DNA of 64,000 nucleotides from Termitomyces sp. T153 (GCA_018296165.2 JACKQL020000072.1:124001-188000), one strand, 5' to 3'. Shown: positions 12,251 through 23,060, counted from the stretch's first letter. Notes: generated by a model not told the origin, from the sequence alone. Made by a program: numbers and translations.

Positions 12251-12458
12251 TGCATTATTTAGTCCTTTGAATGATGCATTAAGTATGCCTGCCAAGCATA
12301 AGCAATCCTTGAGTTTCTCTGGCACAGCTCAATATGTCAGGTTCCTGCATCTCTCCAAGATCATGGGGTGTGCATGAAAGTACCAAGCAAGGACTTACAA
12401 GGGGCAGCATCCTTACAGCCAACCAATAAAGCAAGTTGTTCAAGATGTTCAGCATACC

Positions 12459-15400
12459 CACTACATGTCATCCGAGGGCATAGCACAAGCTTTGACGACT
12501 TTTTTGTCTGTTGTAGAGGAAACCACAGAGACCCCCTCTTTGTCTGGTGATCTTTCATCATTGGAAACACTGCTCAGAGACAGTGTAGCCTACGATCCTG
12601 CATATCTTGTACATCTGGAAGTTAACAATGGAGAAGGACCCAAGCACAAGAAGAGAGCAGCAGTAAGTCAAATTACTGCACAATTATAAACATATATGAT
12701 ATTCAGCCTCACAAACACTTAGGATGAGCCATTACAAGTTTGGCTGCCTTACCAAGAATTGTTTTTGCAAGAGTTGATCAGTTCGGATGGTCGTGGAGAC
12801 AAGCCAAAGAATGAATGCGCACATTGTATTGTGTTTCTTGCAGGCCTTGCTTGTTACGAGTGCATAGACTGTTTTGGGCGTGGCATGAAATGTGCAGGAT
12901 GTATGCTACAGAAACATTCTGAGAACCCATTACATCGCATCCAGGTGGGTTATTATATTTATTGAGCTTTGTAGAAATGTCAAAACATTGAAAGATAATC
13001 CAGAAATGGAATGGGGTATTTTTTGAGAAAACAAGTCTAAAATCATTAGGATTACGTTGGCAACTGGGTCATTGGCCCCAAGACAGATGCCAAAACCCTC
13101 AACCATGCAATGACTTCATTGTCATTGATAACAGTGGCATCCACTCTATTGCACTTGACTATGCGGAGCATCCAGTCAGTCCCATCCTGTTCAGCTCCTT
13201 CGTACACGCCTATTCCCAGCCACTGTCACAAACTCTAAAATGGCAGCAACGTTCGCTACTCTCAAGATGCTGGAAATACTTTCCTACAAGTCAAAAGTGT
13301 CACCTTCCAATTCTATAACTCATTAACATGGCTGACAGATATTACAGGGTTGAATACTCCCAAGGTGAGTCTCTCCATCTTTTCAGAATGAAATAAATTA
13401 TCTCTGTCACCTTAGAACCGTTATGAGTCTCTTGTGCTGATGATTCGACAATGGCATTACCTCAAAATGCTCGAGCGCAGGGCACGCAGACATGAGAAAA
13501 ATGGATTAGCAACAACAACACCAGGATCATGCACTGTGGAATGTCCCGCCTGCTCACATCCTGAGAAATATATGCCCGATAATTGGAAAGATACCCCTGA
13601 AAACAAGAAGTGTGTATAACTTTGTGCTACATGTCATCTGTACATTCATTAAGTACCTAAACAGATGGCTTCACTCCCTCTTCATTGGCATCGATGCCAA
13701 TTTCCGGCTGAAATGGAAGGACGTGTCATGCGAGAATGTTGACCTTGACCTAGGTAATGGTTTTTCATTTTTCGTACCTGACAAGGCATATAAGGAGTAT
13801 CTGTGGAAACACAAAGATGATGTGGAACCGGTACTTCCATTTGTTGATATCATGATCATAATCTGACAAGTTTTCTAGAAATCAAACTGTTCTCGACACA
13901 ATGCAATCAATCTTGCGAACACCAAGTTCAATCAGGGACTGGCTGCAACAGGTGTTGCAACGATCAAATGTTCATGCCACGATATGAAATGGCCTTCTTC
14001 TGCCAGTGATCTTCAAGTTGGGGAAAGGTATGTCAACAAAGTTCAACTTGACTTGATGGCGATGATTGATGGGCTCTGGCACAGATATTGCAACATAGAT
14101 TATTTATTTTACCACAGCATTGTCAACTCGGACTTGGACTCTTTTGTTGTATCCTACAACATTGCATGCCAGTGGTCCGTCCACCTCAAAAGGCGCATGG
14201 CGGAGCTCGATCATGATTTTATGCTCTATCTAAATCATGTTCATATCTGCTTTTTTGTTCCGAAATTCCATATGTCAGCCCACGTGGTTGCTTGCCACTC
14301 TGTATATTCCTTCCATTATGGTCTTGGTGTTGGCCGAATGGATGGTGAGGCTCCAGAACGTGGGTGGGCAGAGACCAGCCCATTAGCTTCCAGCACAAAG
14401 GAGATGGGTCCAGGTTTGCGAAGGGATGTCCTTGACTGTCACTTTGGTGACTACAATTGGAGGAAGGTTACTTCAATGGGTGGGTCAATCTACTCTTTCA
14501 TTAAAACTTGTGATAGAACTGTTCTAAATGGATTAGGGCGCACCCTTCTACAAAAATTCAAAGCCGCGATGGCTGATATGTCAGTGCCCATTTTGATCTG
14601 ACCACATCATTACCACGGGATCTTTCATTGAAATGGGGAACCGAATTTGAGGCATGGGAACAGGATAAGGCAAACACAAATCCATTTCCTCCCAAAGTCG
14701 CCAGTAATGGTTGCATTTTCGCTATAATATTGCTGTGACTAATGCATTTGCTCTCTAGAGCCAACACAGGCTTTGGTTCGTTACGAGTTAGCACAGGCTG
14801 AAGCTCGGAATGCCAGTACAACAGAAGAGACATCCCTCGATGAGCATGTATTGCCAAGTGTTTTGATTGCGTGTGGCTTAGAGATCGAGGGAGAACAGTA
14901 TGTAATCTGCTCTTGCATACTTGTACTTACTGACAAATTTAATCCAAAGATGTGGTCTCAAGGTCGAAGCTTCAAAGATATGGCAACATTCACAGGATCG
15001 ACAGCGTTCAAAAATCCAGCTACGTTGCAACTCACTGCAGCGGAAGATTGCTGCTTGGTCCCAAATCAATCAGCTCTATATTCCTGCAGTCACCACTCTC
15101 TCCCGCATTGAAGAACAGACTACCGCTGCACAGAAGAAGCCACTGCATGCTTACACAATTTCACACTGGCTCCCTTCACAAATTGGGACAAAGTTATCCT
15201 TTGATCTACATCTCGCAGAGATTGAATGGAAGCTACGCGTGGCCCAGGCCTACGAGGCTCTCGAGACTCTTAGGAGTTGTCTTCAGATTCGGTAACATCT
15301 CTTCAAATACAAGGATCGGTTTATTAGGGGACAGCACGGTTCTATAAAAACAGTTGCATATTAGTGATACTTTGATAAGAAGGGGCACTACAGAAGCAGT
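12459..15400 (+). pseudogene. KDZ (Kyakuja-Dileera-Zisupton) transposase with CxC2 cysteine cluster
   Basis: Exon-sized frames give the domain order of fungal KDZ transposases. First comes the CxC2-like cluster at 12,810-12,945 (CAHCIVFLAG, CYECIDCF, MKCAGCMLQKHSENPLHRIQ). Next is a middle part with YESLVLMIRQWHYLKMLERR (13,425-13,480) and VECPACSHPEKYMPDNW. The catalytic KDZ region follows at 13,900-14,600: VVSYNIACQWSVHLKRRM, FFVPKFHMSAH and DGEAPERGWAE. A C-terminal part with LYIPAVTTLSRIEEQ and HWLPSQIGTK runs to about 15,295, and a final piece, YKDRFIRGQHGSIKT, reaches about 15,345. GT-AG introns separate several pieces, but the stretch at 13,140-13,330 needs frame changes and further stops occur near 15,295, so this copy is broken. 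KDZ elements are cut-and-paste DNA transposons. CpG is normal here, unlike the DNA to the left. Confidence 0.85.
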
Positions 15401-16030
15401 TACAGATCAGTATGCACAGCTTTGTGGCAGTGCTAGGATAACCGCAGTGCATCGGTGACTGGACTATATCCAGGACTACGTATACCAGAATTTTGTGCAA
15501 CCCCTCATGATTGTGGTAGTAAAAATCTCGGTGACGATTTCGCTTTCGGGCTTTAGGGGCCAGGACACATATATGAGAAGCCCAACAAGGCGCCACAAGT
15601 CGATCAAGTCAGAAACAGGAGCGCGGTCAAGGATAATAAGTCCAGTCATCTCAGCGGTTATTTTGAAGGTGTTACTTTACATAGCATGTGAAGTTGATTA
15701 ACGATCACACGCGTAATGACCCAACTCGGGATGGCCGTAACGGAAGTCAAGCACAATCCGATAAACCATCAGAATCAATTTAATTTCTCGAGAGACTGCG
15801 TGCTTTAGTTACTGACGTGTCTGTCCTGTTCCGATGTCCACAAAAGCTCATCAGGCAGATTCTTGTTTCATCGTAATGGAGGATGTATCAAGAGCACTTC
15901 TTCATGCGGATTAAAACAGGAACATGTCAACCCCAAAACGAATATTATAATGATCCGGTATTGTATGGGGAAGCGCAGTAAAGTACAAGAAATCTGACTC
16001 GACTTCAATGAGTAAGTATCTGGGTACTGG
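15401..16030. other. Gene-free spacer
   Basis: Normal-CpG DNA between the KDZ remnant and the DnaJ-like gene. Only short, overlapping frames on both strands; I see no gene, repeat or RNA structure. The KDZ terminal inverted repeats were not found by eye. Confidence 0.4.
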
Positions 16031-16033
16031 TGA

Positions 16034-17396
16034 TCAAGCCTTCGCTTTCTTCTTTCTCCGACCCCTACGGCTCGGATGGGCAGTAGGGCGATTTCCTGCA
16101 GAACGGTTCTTCTCAGCAGTTTGAGAAGCAAGCCACCTTGCCTTTTCAGCGACTCGAGCTAGATGGATAATGCAACGAGGGTCATGCTCGAAAAGACCGC
16201 GAACAAGCATCTAAACAAAACAATTAGTTCTTTCGATCTCTTACTTGGATGGCCTGGTTGTACCTCTTTCGAGCTTCCTCCTGAGCGACTTTATTCCTTC
16301 TCTTGATTCGGCTGAGAATGCATATATTTATATGGTATGTTATAGAAATGACTAATTGAGACTCACTTAGCATTACTCACTTCTCCTGGCTCAGCGCGAA
16401 CTTGAATCCATTCGAAAGATTTCAAAGTCTCAAAATGACTCCAATAAGCATAGAACTTTCCTGCTTCACCCACATTTTGAAGGACACGAGCGAACTGAGG
16501 ATCCCACTTCCAGTCTTCGTAAGACCAGACATAGTGAGCGCACCCGAACTCTTGCGGATGATCTTTTGAACCCCATCTGAACTCGTCAAATGTAAGACAC
16601 AGGAAAAAATCTTCTATGCGCCGAAAGAGTCCCTAATGAGCTGCTGAGTGAGAGTCCACCCGAGGAGAGTCAGAAGGTAACGCGCCTCATCATTGTGATC
16701 ATCTCGCATGTCGAACAATTTACCGTCAATAGATGTCTCGAAGTCAAGAACATCTTGAAGTGATATGCCTGGATCCAGTACATTTGCGTTCGCATGCGCC
16801 TTCTCAACATATGCTTGGAAATCATAGCGTTTACGGAAGGATTTATACCATGGTTTCCACAGCCAATTGAAGACCAGGCATAATAGTCCTGTCAATAAAG
16901 CAAAGAGGAACTCTAACAACCCCATTTGAGATATCGCATCGTCCTTTGGTGCGCTGGAACGTGGTGCATCTTGTGTAGGTGGAGATGAGCGTGGGGCAAA
17001 TTCTTTTTGAGCACGATTTCCATCATATATGCTACGTCTCTGTGCGAAAGATGAGATCTTTCAAGAGCTGCTGCTAATTCTTCAACTAATAGCTTACTCC
17101 TTCATCCGTAAGGGTCTGGGGTCGGGATACAAGGTCAGGTCCATTTTCTCCGTCCTGTCGCAACTCCACGTACTTCATATGCTTCCTGAACACGGGCGAA
17201 CCTCCTGGCCGCATCGGGGTCATTGATGTTTTTGTCGACGATAAGCTTTCTGAACAGCACTTGATAGTTGGATATTTTTTTCTATGATTCACAAATCAAG
17301 CATCCTTACTTTGATCTGGTCTAAAGTAGTGTTTTCATCCACCTTAAGGACCTCGTAAAAATTCAGTATATCAAAGTCATGCTCAGACCGTGCCAT
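16034..17396 (-). pseudogene. DnaJ/zuotin-like protein, HPD motif not found; likely a decayed paralogue
   Basis: From ATG at 17,396 the protein starts MARSEHDFDILNFYEVLKVD, a J-domain helix I. Splicing two short introns gives DKNINDPDAARRFARVQEAY, then ETLTDEGRRSIYDGNRAQKE, a normal end of a J-domain. At 17,215-17,260, where HPD should stand, the DNA reads either RKLIVDKNIND or, in another frame, KAYRRQ. A small deletion has apparently merged the two frames and removed HPD, without which J-proteins cannot stimulate Hsp70. A hydrophobic segment follows (LLEFLFALLTGLLCLVFNWL, about 16,925-16,865), then a zuotin-like part with FYAYWSHFETLKSFEWIQ and basic helices, ending RRGRRKKAKA at 16,034. 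Near 16,620 the frame also shifts by one. Both lesions argue for a pseudogene, though I cannot exclude unusual splicing. It lies 404 bases left of the large element. Confidence 0.6.
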
Positions 17397-17796
17397 CACA
17401 TCGATTCAGAAAAACATGTGAGTTACAGCAGCTGATCATGCATAGGTTGAACCTACGATGCGACGATGATTATCGGAAGGGAAAGAATGGTTAGTACTCA
17501 TGGAGGTTGTTGATGAAAGAAACATGCAGGCACAAGCAGGTAATCTTTCTCCACGTGATGTACTAATGGGATTTGCCATGTCCCTCGTCGGCAAGAGCTG
17601 TCATGAGCTCTTACCTCTCCGTAATCCTATTGATTGGTAGATTTGGTAGATGAAACAGGTGGGAGTTGCTCAACACGTATGTAATAGTCTGAGGTATCTG
17701 TAACAAAATGCCTGGCGATGTCGAAGTTAAAGCGTTAGTTCGGGACATCACAGGACACAAAGGTGCCGTCTTGGTTTTGAAGTTCTAATGGGAACC
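17397..17796. other. Spacer between DnaJ-like gene and the large element
   Basis: Contains the probable 5' region of the DnaJ-like gene and no recognisable gene of its own. It is the left insertion flank of the 28-kb element. Confidence 0.4.
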
Positions 17797-17799
17797 CAT
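17797..17799. repeat. Left target-site duplication (CAT)
   Basis: CAT directly precedes the element terminus CACTTCAGG. The same CAT directly follows the right terminus at 45,989-45,991. CACTA-type elements make 2-3 bp duplications on insertion. A three-base match alone could be chance (1 in 64); it gains weight because both ends are the same inverted terminus. Confidence 0.6.
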
Positions 17800-17826
17800 C
17801 ACTTCAGGAAATGTAGCGTGTTTCCT

Positions 17827-17876
17827 GAGAAAAAGGTGTCAGAAATATGTTTTTCAATTTCTGACACCTTTTTCTC
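17827..17876 (+). repeat. Subterminal hairpin, 20-bp perfect stem
   Basis: GAGAAAAAGGTGTCAGAAAT at 17,827-17,846 and its exact reverse complement at 17,857-17,876 enclose a 10-nt loop. It starts 27 bases from the element end. The mirror copy lies at 45,912-45,961 and is fully conserved, which hints at a role in end recognition. Confidence 0.85.
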
Positions 17877-18022
17877 AAGAAACATGCTAAATTTTGTGTC
17901 AGAAGATTTCAATAAATATATTAAATATTATCTTAATGTTTCTTTCGTAGAATGATAAATTTTTCCGTGTTTTTTCTGAAGAAACAATCCTCAAAATATT
18001 TGAAATGTTCTCAATGATTTTC

Positions 18023-18061
18023 TTGAGAAACACGTGATATGTTTTAGCACGTGTTTCTCAA
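18023..18061 (+). repeat. Palindrome built from the GAAACACGTG motif
   Basis: TTGAGAAACACGTG at 18,023-18,036 pairs perfectly with CACGTGTTTCTCAA at 18,048-18,061. Further copies of the core lie at about 18,113-18,128 (TCTCGAGAAACACGTG), 18,150-18,162 and 18,202-18,213, and a variant (GCGTGTTTCC) lies next to the terminus. Arrays of short motifs near the ends are the known binding sites of CACTA transposition proteins in plants; that role here is inference. Confidence 0.7.
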
Positions 18062-18353
18062 AAAACCTTTGTCCTGTTCTTAGTTTGTATCTCGAGAAAT
18101 ACTCTGTATTCTTCTCGAGAAACACGTGTCGGCATAACGTATGATATTTCTCAAGAAACACGCAATAAAAAAATGTAATAATATTATATAGAAACAATAT
18201 ACAGAAACACGTGTCGCGTCGCTCAGCGCGCGACCGTCGATTCGCTCATCAAGACGCTTAATACGTACTACTGAGTCGGTAACATAGTGTACAAAATTAT
18301 AGACTCCCAACAAACTCCAAGAAACAGATGAACAACAGCTGAAGTCAAGAAAA

Positions 18354-18893
18354 ATGAAGGCTAAATCAGCAGGACAGACAGGGCATCGACTTACAAGGAA
18401 AATCACCAAAATCAATCCGATCTACAAGCCTCTCGAATTCGAATTTGCCGGCCGTGGACAGTGCGCGGAATGCTATATGGTCGGTAACGAGCAGATCAAG
18501 ATTTCATGCAGCCCAAGTGCTGCGCAACTACCTGGGACAGCGTTGTTGTGCATGTCTGGTTGACTCTTGATTGGTTGGACGGCGTCGTCGAGGGGGGTTC
18601 GTCAACAACGATGAGTTCCTGTGTCTGGTTGAGGATCGGTTGGTCGTCGTTGCGCTCCAGTTTGACGACACAAGACAAAGACTTGCGCGCCTGAAGCTTG
18701 TTAATTCTGTGTAGTCATAGAAAAATCTCAACACTGACCTGTGACAGATGGATGGAAATGGTGGACCCTATGCAGATGTTATCATACAGGATCTCAAAAT
18801 TAGGCATTGTGGTCAGCTCTGTGCTGGTGTATTTGAGCTGAAAGATTGGCATTGTGATGGAATTATGAGAAAGAATGTGCATTTGTGATCATT
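18354..18893 (+). pseudogene. Small conserved coding-like frames in block A
   Basis: The frame 18,354-18,563 (MKAKSAGQTGHRLTRKITKI and on, with FAGRGQCAECYM) and the frame starting at about 18,750 (MDGNGGPYADVIIQDLKIRH, ending near 18,891) are both present in the right arm at mirrored positions. The middle frame reads NDEFLCLVEDRLVVVALQFD with stops around it. They look like exons of a truncated gene trapped in the arm. I recognise no family, and conservation between the arms may only reflect recent duplication. Confidence 0.3.
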
Positions 18894-19056
18894 TGGCTCC
18901 CTAACTCTAGATTAGATTTGCACTGAGGAGTATGACAAGACAGATCCCGAACGAAATGTAGCTCTCACACCACGTAGCTGTCAGAGGACCATGCAATACA
19001 TTCTATACCAAGCGAAAGTACATTGTATTGGTACACAACAAGTCTAACAACTGCAA

Positions 19057-21134
19057 CTAGAGAGGCACCTCAGTGGTCGCGGGACTTTCTAGGCGGCGTG
19101 AATGAGGGGTGTTGGAGAAGGATGGAGACTGGACGGACCTGTACTGTCCCTCTGCAGCGACGCTGAGCTTGTCAATCTCACCTTGGATGGTGGAGAGGGC
19201 CTCTGCGGCGGTGGAAAAGTAGAGAAGCTGGGCCTTGGCGAGCTCGTTGAGGTTCTTGATTGGTTCGGGCTGCAAGGGAGTGAGTATGAGTGTAACACAT
19301 TGTACGGCATGCGCACATTCTCCAAGACGGTCTTCATGAGAGTGATGGCGACCTCTGTCTTTTGCATGAGATCGTCCTCAGCATTCTCGACCTCGAGCCT
19401 GGCATGCTCCTGTTTAGCGGGACTAGCATTCTTGAGGCTGTTGTTGGGAGTGATGAGCGGAGGTGAGGACGACGAGAAAAGGGACGACAGACATCTGCTT
19501 TGCGGCATCAAGCTTGAGCCTGCTGACTCTGACGGCCTGCGTGGCCTTGATGGCGACGGCGATGCTGGTGTTGAGGGTGGTCTGCCAGGTGTGGAGAAAG
19601 TTGAGCTGGACGGCGGCGTCATGGTCAAGGCAGGCGAGGGCAACCCTCTCGTAGGCGGCGGCGTAGAGGGTGAGGGCCTTGGCGAGGGCGTCATCGGGGC
19701 CAGGGGCGGTGGCCTGGACGGCGTTGCTGGCGGTGGCGGTGGCGCGGAGGAGGGCGTGGGGGAGGGTCTTGTGCTGGATGGGTGGGGGCGCGGTGGGGGA
19801 TGTGGGGATGGGGAGGTTGGTGCCCTTGAGGTTGGTGGCGGCAAAGGAGGAGATGTTGTAGGAGAGGAAGGAGGAGAGCTTGTGGATGGACTCCTGGATG
19901 TGCGTGAGGTAGTCGTAGGACTTGTGCTTGTAGACTTTGGTGATCCTGCGGGGCATGAGGGGGGTCAGCGCGGCAACAGCAAGCTTACTTGAGAAGAGTG
20001 AGGTAGGCCATGCGGAGGGCGTCGACGCGGGCCTCAAGGTCCTTGTACTCTGCGGACAGTGAGCGAGAGTGTGTGCAGGGGTGCAGACCAACCTTGGGGC
20101 AGCTCCGTGATCTCGTCGGGCGCAACCTGCCCGAGGCGCTCCTTGGTCGCCTGGACGCTCGAGTTGAAGCCCTTGGAGATCTTTGAGCCGCCCTGCGCAA
20201 AGTTGATGTTGCTGAGGCTCAACGAGAGTTTGTGCCAGCCATCCATCGTGGGTGAGGATTGCACAGCCACAACAGGTCTGGTCACAGTCACGCGCGTCAC
20301 AGCCACACGCATGGACGTCTTCCTCTGCACATCCCCACCGACACCGCCGTCATACCCGGCATCCACGGCTGTCCTCTTGCCACCCTTGTTTGCCGCTGCC
20401 AACCCCTTCCCATGCCCGCCGCTGCCGCTGCCGGTCGAGCCCGAGTTGCCTGTTGTGCGCGCGTCATCACGGCCCGCCTGCGCCCCATCCCTGCTGACAC
20501 CTTCTCCGGGTGGGATCACATAACTAAGAAACCTCGGCTTTGCCCCTGATAACTGCTCCAAGGCGGCCTCGAATTCTTGTTCAAACGACTTGAGATGGAA
20601 GTTGGCAATGGAGACTTCTGGCTCGAGAGTAGGCGGGAAGTACTCGAGCTTGTTAGGTGTAGTGCCAGATCTTTGAGATTCAGGGGTAGGTACAGTGGTG
20701 GATGTAATGCAGATTGCGAGGTGGCTCGGGCTCGCCGCAAACATGCTTGCTGGACGTGCGTTCCCACCTCGTGGAGAGGTGAACATCTCAGTAGGTTTGG
20801 TGACAGACAAAGTCGCGGGGACGTGCATGGTCAGTCTTGGTACAGCAGGAGTAGCCTCAGATCGGGTATTGAGTTTTGGTTCTAGATCAGGTATAGATTT
20901 CGTGGTATTCATCGAGATCTTTGGTTCTTGGGACATTGAGGGAGTTTCAATAACTGGTGGTTGGTATGATGGAGGGGCGGCAAGAGGAGAAATCTGCACC
21001 GGGAACATGTCTTGAATATTTGCAACGACCTTGCCGAGATCATGTACAGCGTTGACAAGGCTGAAGGAACCCAGAGGAGAAAGTTCACTTTTGCTTGTGG
21101 TTGACGAAGATGCAGTGCTTTCGGCTGGGTTCAA
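19057..21134 (-). CDS. Gvp36-like BAR-domain protein with an extra N-terminal extension (captured cargo, left arm)
   Basis: The BAR part begins MDGWHKLSLSLSNINFAQGG at 20,246. Five exons join cleanly: DEITELPQ|EYKDLEARVDALRMAY, then ITKVYKHKSYDY, a long exon with the paired helices, NASPAKQEHARLEVENAEDD, and PEPIKNLNELAKAQLLYF to the stop at 19,057. This matches fungal Gvp36/BAR_2 proteins, which bend membranes in Golgi vesicle and endocytic traffic; the part looks full length and free of stops. Upstream, the same frame stays open to about 21,134, adding up to some 290 residues rich in S, P, T and G with a VTRVTVTRP motif, not expected in Gvp36. No in-frame ATG starts that frame at 21,134 (the first codon is TTG); an ATG at about 21,190 in another frame could serve through an intron. 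Introns are kept, so capture was from DNA. High CpG and GC set it apart from other genes of the element. Confidence 0.75.
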
Positions 21135-21299
21135 ATGTTGGCGAGGTCAGTGTCGTGTACGACGAGGAAGAGGACGTGTTCACTGACATTTTCAGTTCCG
21201 AAAGAGTGTTGGATGTGCTACAAGCTGGCCAGCGACTGTAGATATCAGGGTAACAGAAGATCTAACTTCAAGTGAAGCGATGAATGGAGGTGGCACACA

Positions 21300-21327
21300 C
21301 ACTTCAGGAAATGTAGCGTGTTTCCTG
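21300..21327 (+). repeat. Solitary internal copy of the element terminus
   Basis: CACTTCAGGAAATGTAGCG and eight further bases match the left end (17,800-17,827) exactly and in the same orientation, then diverge. It lies in the 5' region of the BAR gene, about 55 bases from block B. It may be a relic of a nested insertion or of the end of an older element copy. Confidence 0.8.
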
Positions 21328-21723
21328 TGAAGATGCTTGACCATGAGTTCTGCAATGGTTGCCGATGTTTTGGTGACCTGCGCTTGTGGTAAATTGAGAA
21401 ACAGAAAAGAATCGAAAGCTTAGATCAATAAACTTATGCAAAACGATGAAAGGAACAATCTTTCACCACAGATTACATTGCACGATTCTCAATGTTTGAT
21501 ACAATTAACTAGTTTTTCCCTCCCTTGTTCCTTTTATCAGCCTGTGGTATATGAGAAAACTGAAGAAATATAAACAAAAAGAGAACTGACCTTCCAGCAA
21601 TCATGCCTGTTGTATATCCCCTCCTCCCCATTGATCTCCCTAATCACCTTCACACTCCAAGAGACCCAGACACACTTGATCCAGTCAATACATTTGTCCC
21701 CCTTTACTTGACCAAAGCATTAC

Positions 21724-22038
21724 TCACCGATGGCAAGGCGTTCGACAAATATCCCATCGCCTCAAGCTCCCTTCGAAAGTGCGCCCCCCGATGCTTCTCC
21801 CACAAATGAGCCACGAACTTTGCGGCGCGAACATCGTTGGCGGATCAAATGCACATGTTGGTGCTGCGCTAGATAGAGGCCTAGAATTGAATCGAAAGAC
21901 ACTCAAAGCAAAAGACCGTACGCGAATCTGTTGGCTCTTCTCCAGCTCGAGGACAGGGTACCCTTTGAGTTGAGACTTGCTCGGGTGAAGGACAGGGCAG
22001 CACATCGGGATCTTGAAGGACTTGGTGTGCCTTGGCAT
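21724..22038 (-). pseudogene. Small two-exon coding fragment in block B (left copy)
   Basis: From ATG at 22,038 the first exon reads MPRHTKSFKIPMCCPVLHPS and ends QQIR before a GTACGG donor. After a CTAG acceptor the second exon contains NDVRAAKFVAHLWEKHRGAH and FRRELEAMGYLSNALPS, then a GTGAGT donor. An in-frame TGA stands just before the NDVRAAK part. It looks like the start of a real gene that lost its remainder. I do not recognise the family. The right arm carries the same sequence at 42,963-43,277. Confidence 0.4.
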
Positions 22039-22140
22039 ATTGACGGTGTAGATGATGCTAGAGAAGCGTTAAGTAAGTCAAAAGAAGGAAATAGAACGAC
22101 TTACTTGTCAGAGATGGTGGTTCAAGTGAAGGAGACGGTC

Positions 22141-22482
22141 AAGGAACCAGACACCTTAAATACGACAGAGCAATGGGGTCTTCTGAAGAATTGGAACTTG
22201 GAATATTATCCCAGAGCTCAGACAATCATAAGAGTGAGTGAGTTTGGGTGAACCCAGGTGTCATGAGTAAGGGATAAAGCTTGGGTGAACCCAGAGCTCA
22301 TCAATGGTAGTATTAACCAGACGCCTTAAATACGACAGAGCAATGGGGTCTTTTGAAGAATTAGAACTTGGAATATTATCCCAGAGCTCAGACAATCATA
22401 AGAGTGAGTGAGTTTGGGTGAACCCAGGTGTCATGAGTAAGGGATAAAGCTTGGGTGAACCCAGAGCTCATCAATGGTGGTA
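22141..22482 (+). repeat. Tandem duplication, about 171-bp unit, two copies
   Basis: The segment from CCTTAAATACGACAGAGC at 22,153 to the motif-rich end near 22,311 is repeated from 22,324 onward with few changes (offset 171). Each unit has two copies of the near-palindromic GGGTGAACCCAG motif. The right arm has the same duplication (about 42,520-42,860), so it predates duplication of the arms. Confidence 0.8.
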
Positions 22483-23060
22483 TTCGACACACAGAAGAGA
22501 CTGTCTTGTTCCCAAGGCACCTTACAGGTGTACATCAAGCCCCATGCCTTGAAAGTCACTCAGCAAAGGAGGAAATTTGAGAGTTGGGGTTCCCAAACCC
22601 AAAACTTGAGAGGGAGTGTGAGTGAGTTTGGATGTACCCAGAACTCGTGAGGGAAGGATAGAGCTTGGGGGAACCGAGTTCAACTCCAGTCCTACTTTGA
22701 TGGAGTTTGATGATTATGTAATTCACCCATGGAAAACACAATGAGCGTTGAGCGAGTAGGTGTGATCTGCAAGCAATATATTGGAAAAATAGATCTTCGA
22801 GGTAGCGTCATGGTGATACAGATGCCTTAGTCCATCAAGGCTACGCCATAGATAAATCCTTAAGATCACTCAGCACAACAGGAGTTTGAGTTGAGCCAAG
22901 AACTAGAACCAAGTGATCACGAGTTTGGGTTGGACCCAGAACTTCACAGGCAGTGGTAGAGCTTGGATGAACTCAGAAGTGATACAGAATTCAACAAGCT
23001 TGGGTGAACCCAGAACTCGTGAGGGAGGGACAGAGCTTGGGTGAACCCAGAGCTCATGGT
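22236..23060. repeat. Cluster of near-palindromic GAGCTTGGGTGAACCCAGAGCTC motifs
   Basis: About ten copies (for example near 22,241, 22,278, 22,412, 22,449, 22,999 and 23,035) with spacing of roughly 35-170 bases. The unit is an imperfect palindrome around GGGT-GA-ACCC, flanked by GAGCT. Irregular spacing and lack of unique spacers of one length exclude a CRISPR array. Confidence 0.8.

Larger units (their letters stand above)
17800..18910 (+). repeat. Inverted arm block A, left copy (terminal inverted repeat)
   Basis: Near-identical in inverted orientation to 44,892-45,988. It starts with the CACTTCAGGAAATG terminus, passes through hairpins and repeated GAAACACGTG motifs, and ends at CTCTAG, after which the two arms carry different genes. 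The last 300 bases contain a small open frame conserved between arms. Confidence 0.9.

Noticed and set aside
19102..19992. 296-codon plus-strand frame, very glycine-rich
   Set aside because: It is the antisense shadow of the GC-rich BAR gene; the minus strand has clean splice sites and a recognisable protein.
21931..22251. 106-codon plus-strand frame in block B
   Set aside because: Overlaps the two-exon minus-strand fragment, which has splice sites and a more protein-like sequence; no family recognised on the plus strand.
22236..23060. Possible CRISPR-like array
   Set aside because: Spacing is irregular, units vary in sequence and orientation, there are no unique spacers of one length, and the genome is eukaryotic.
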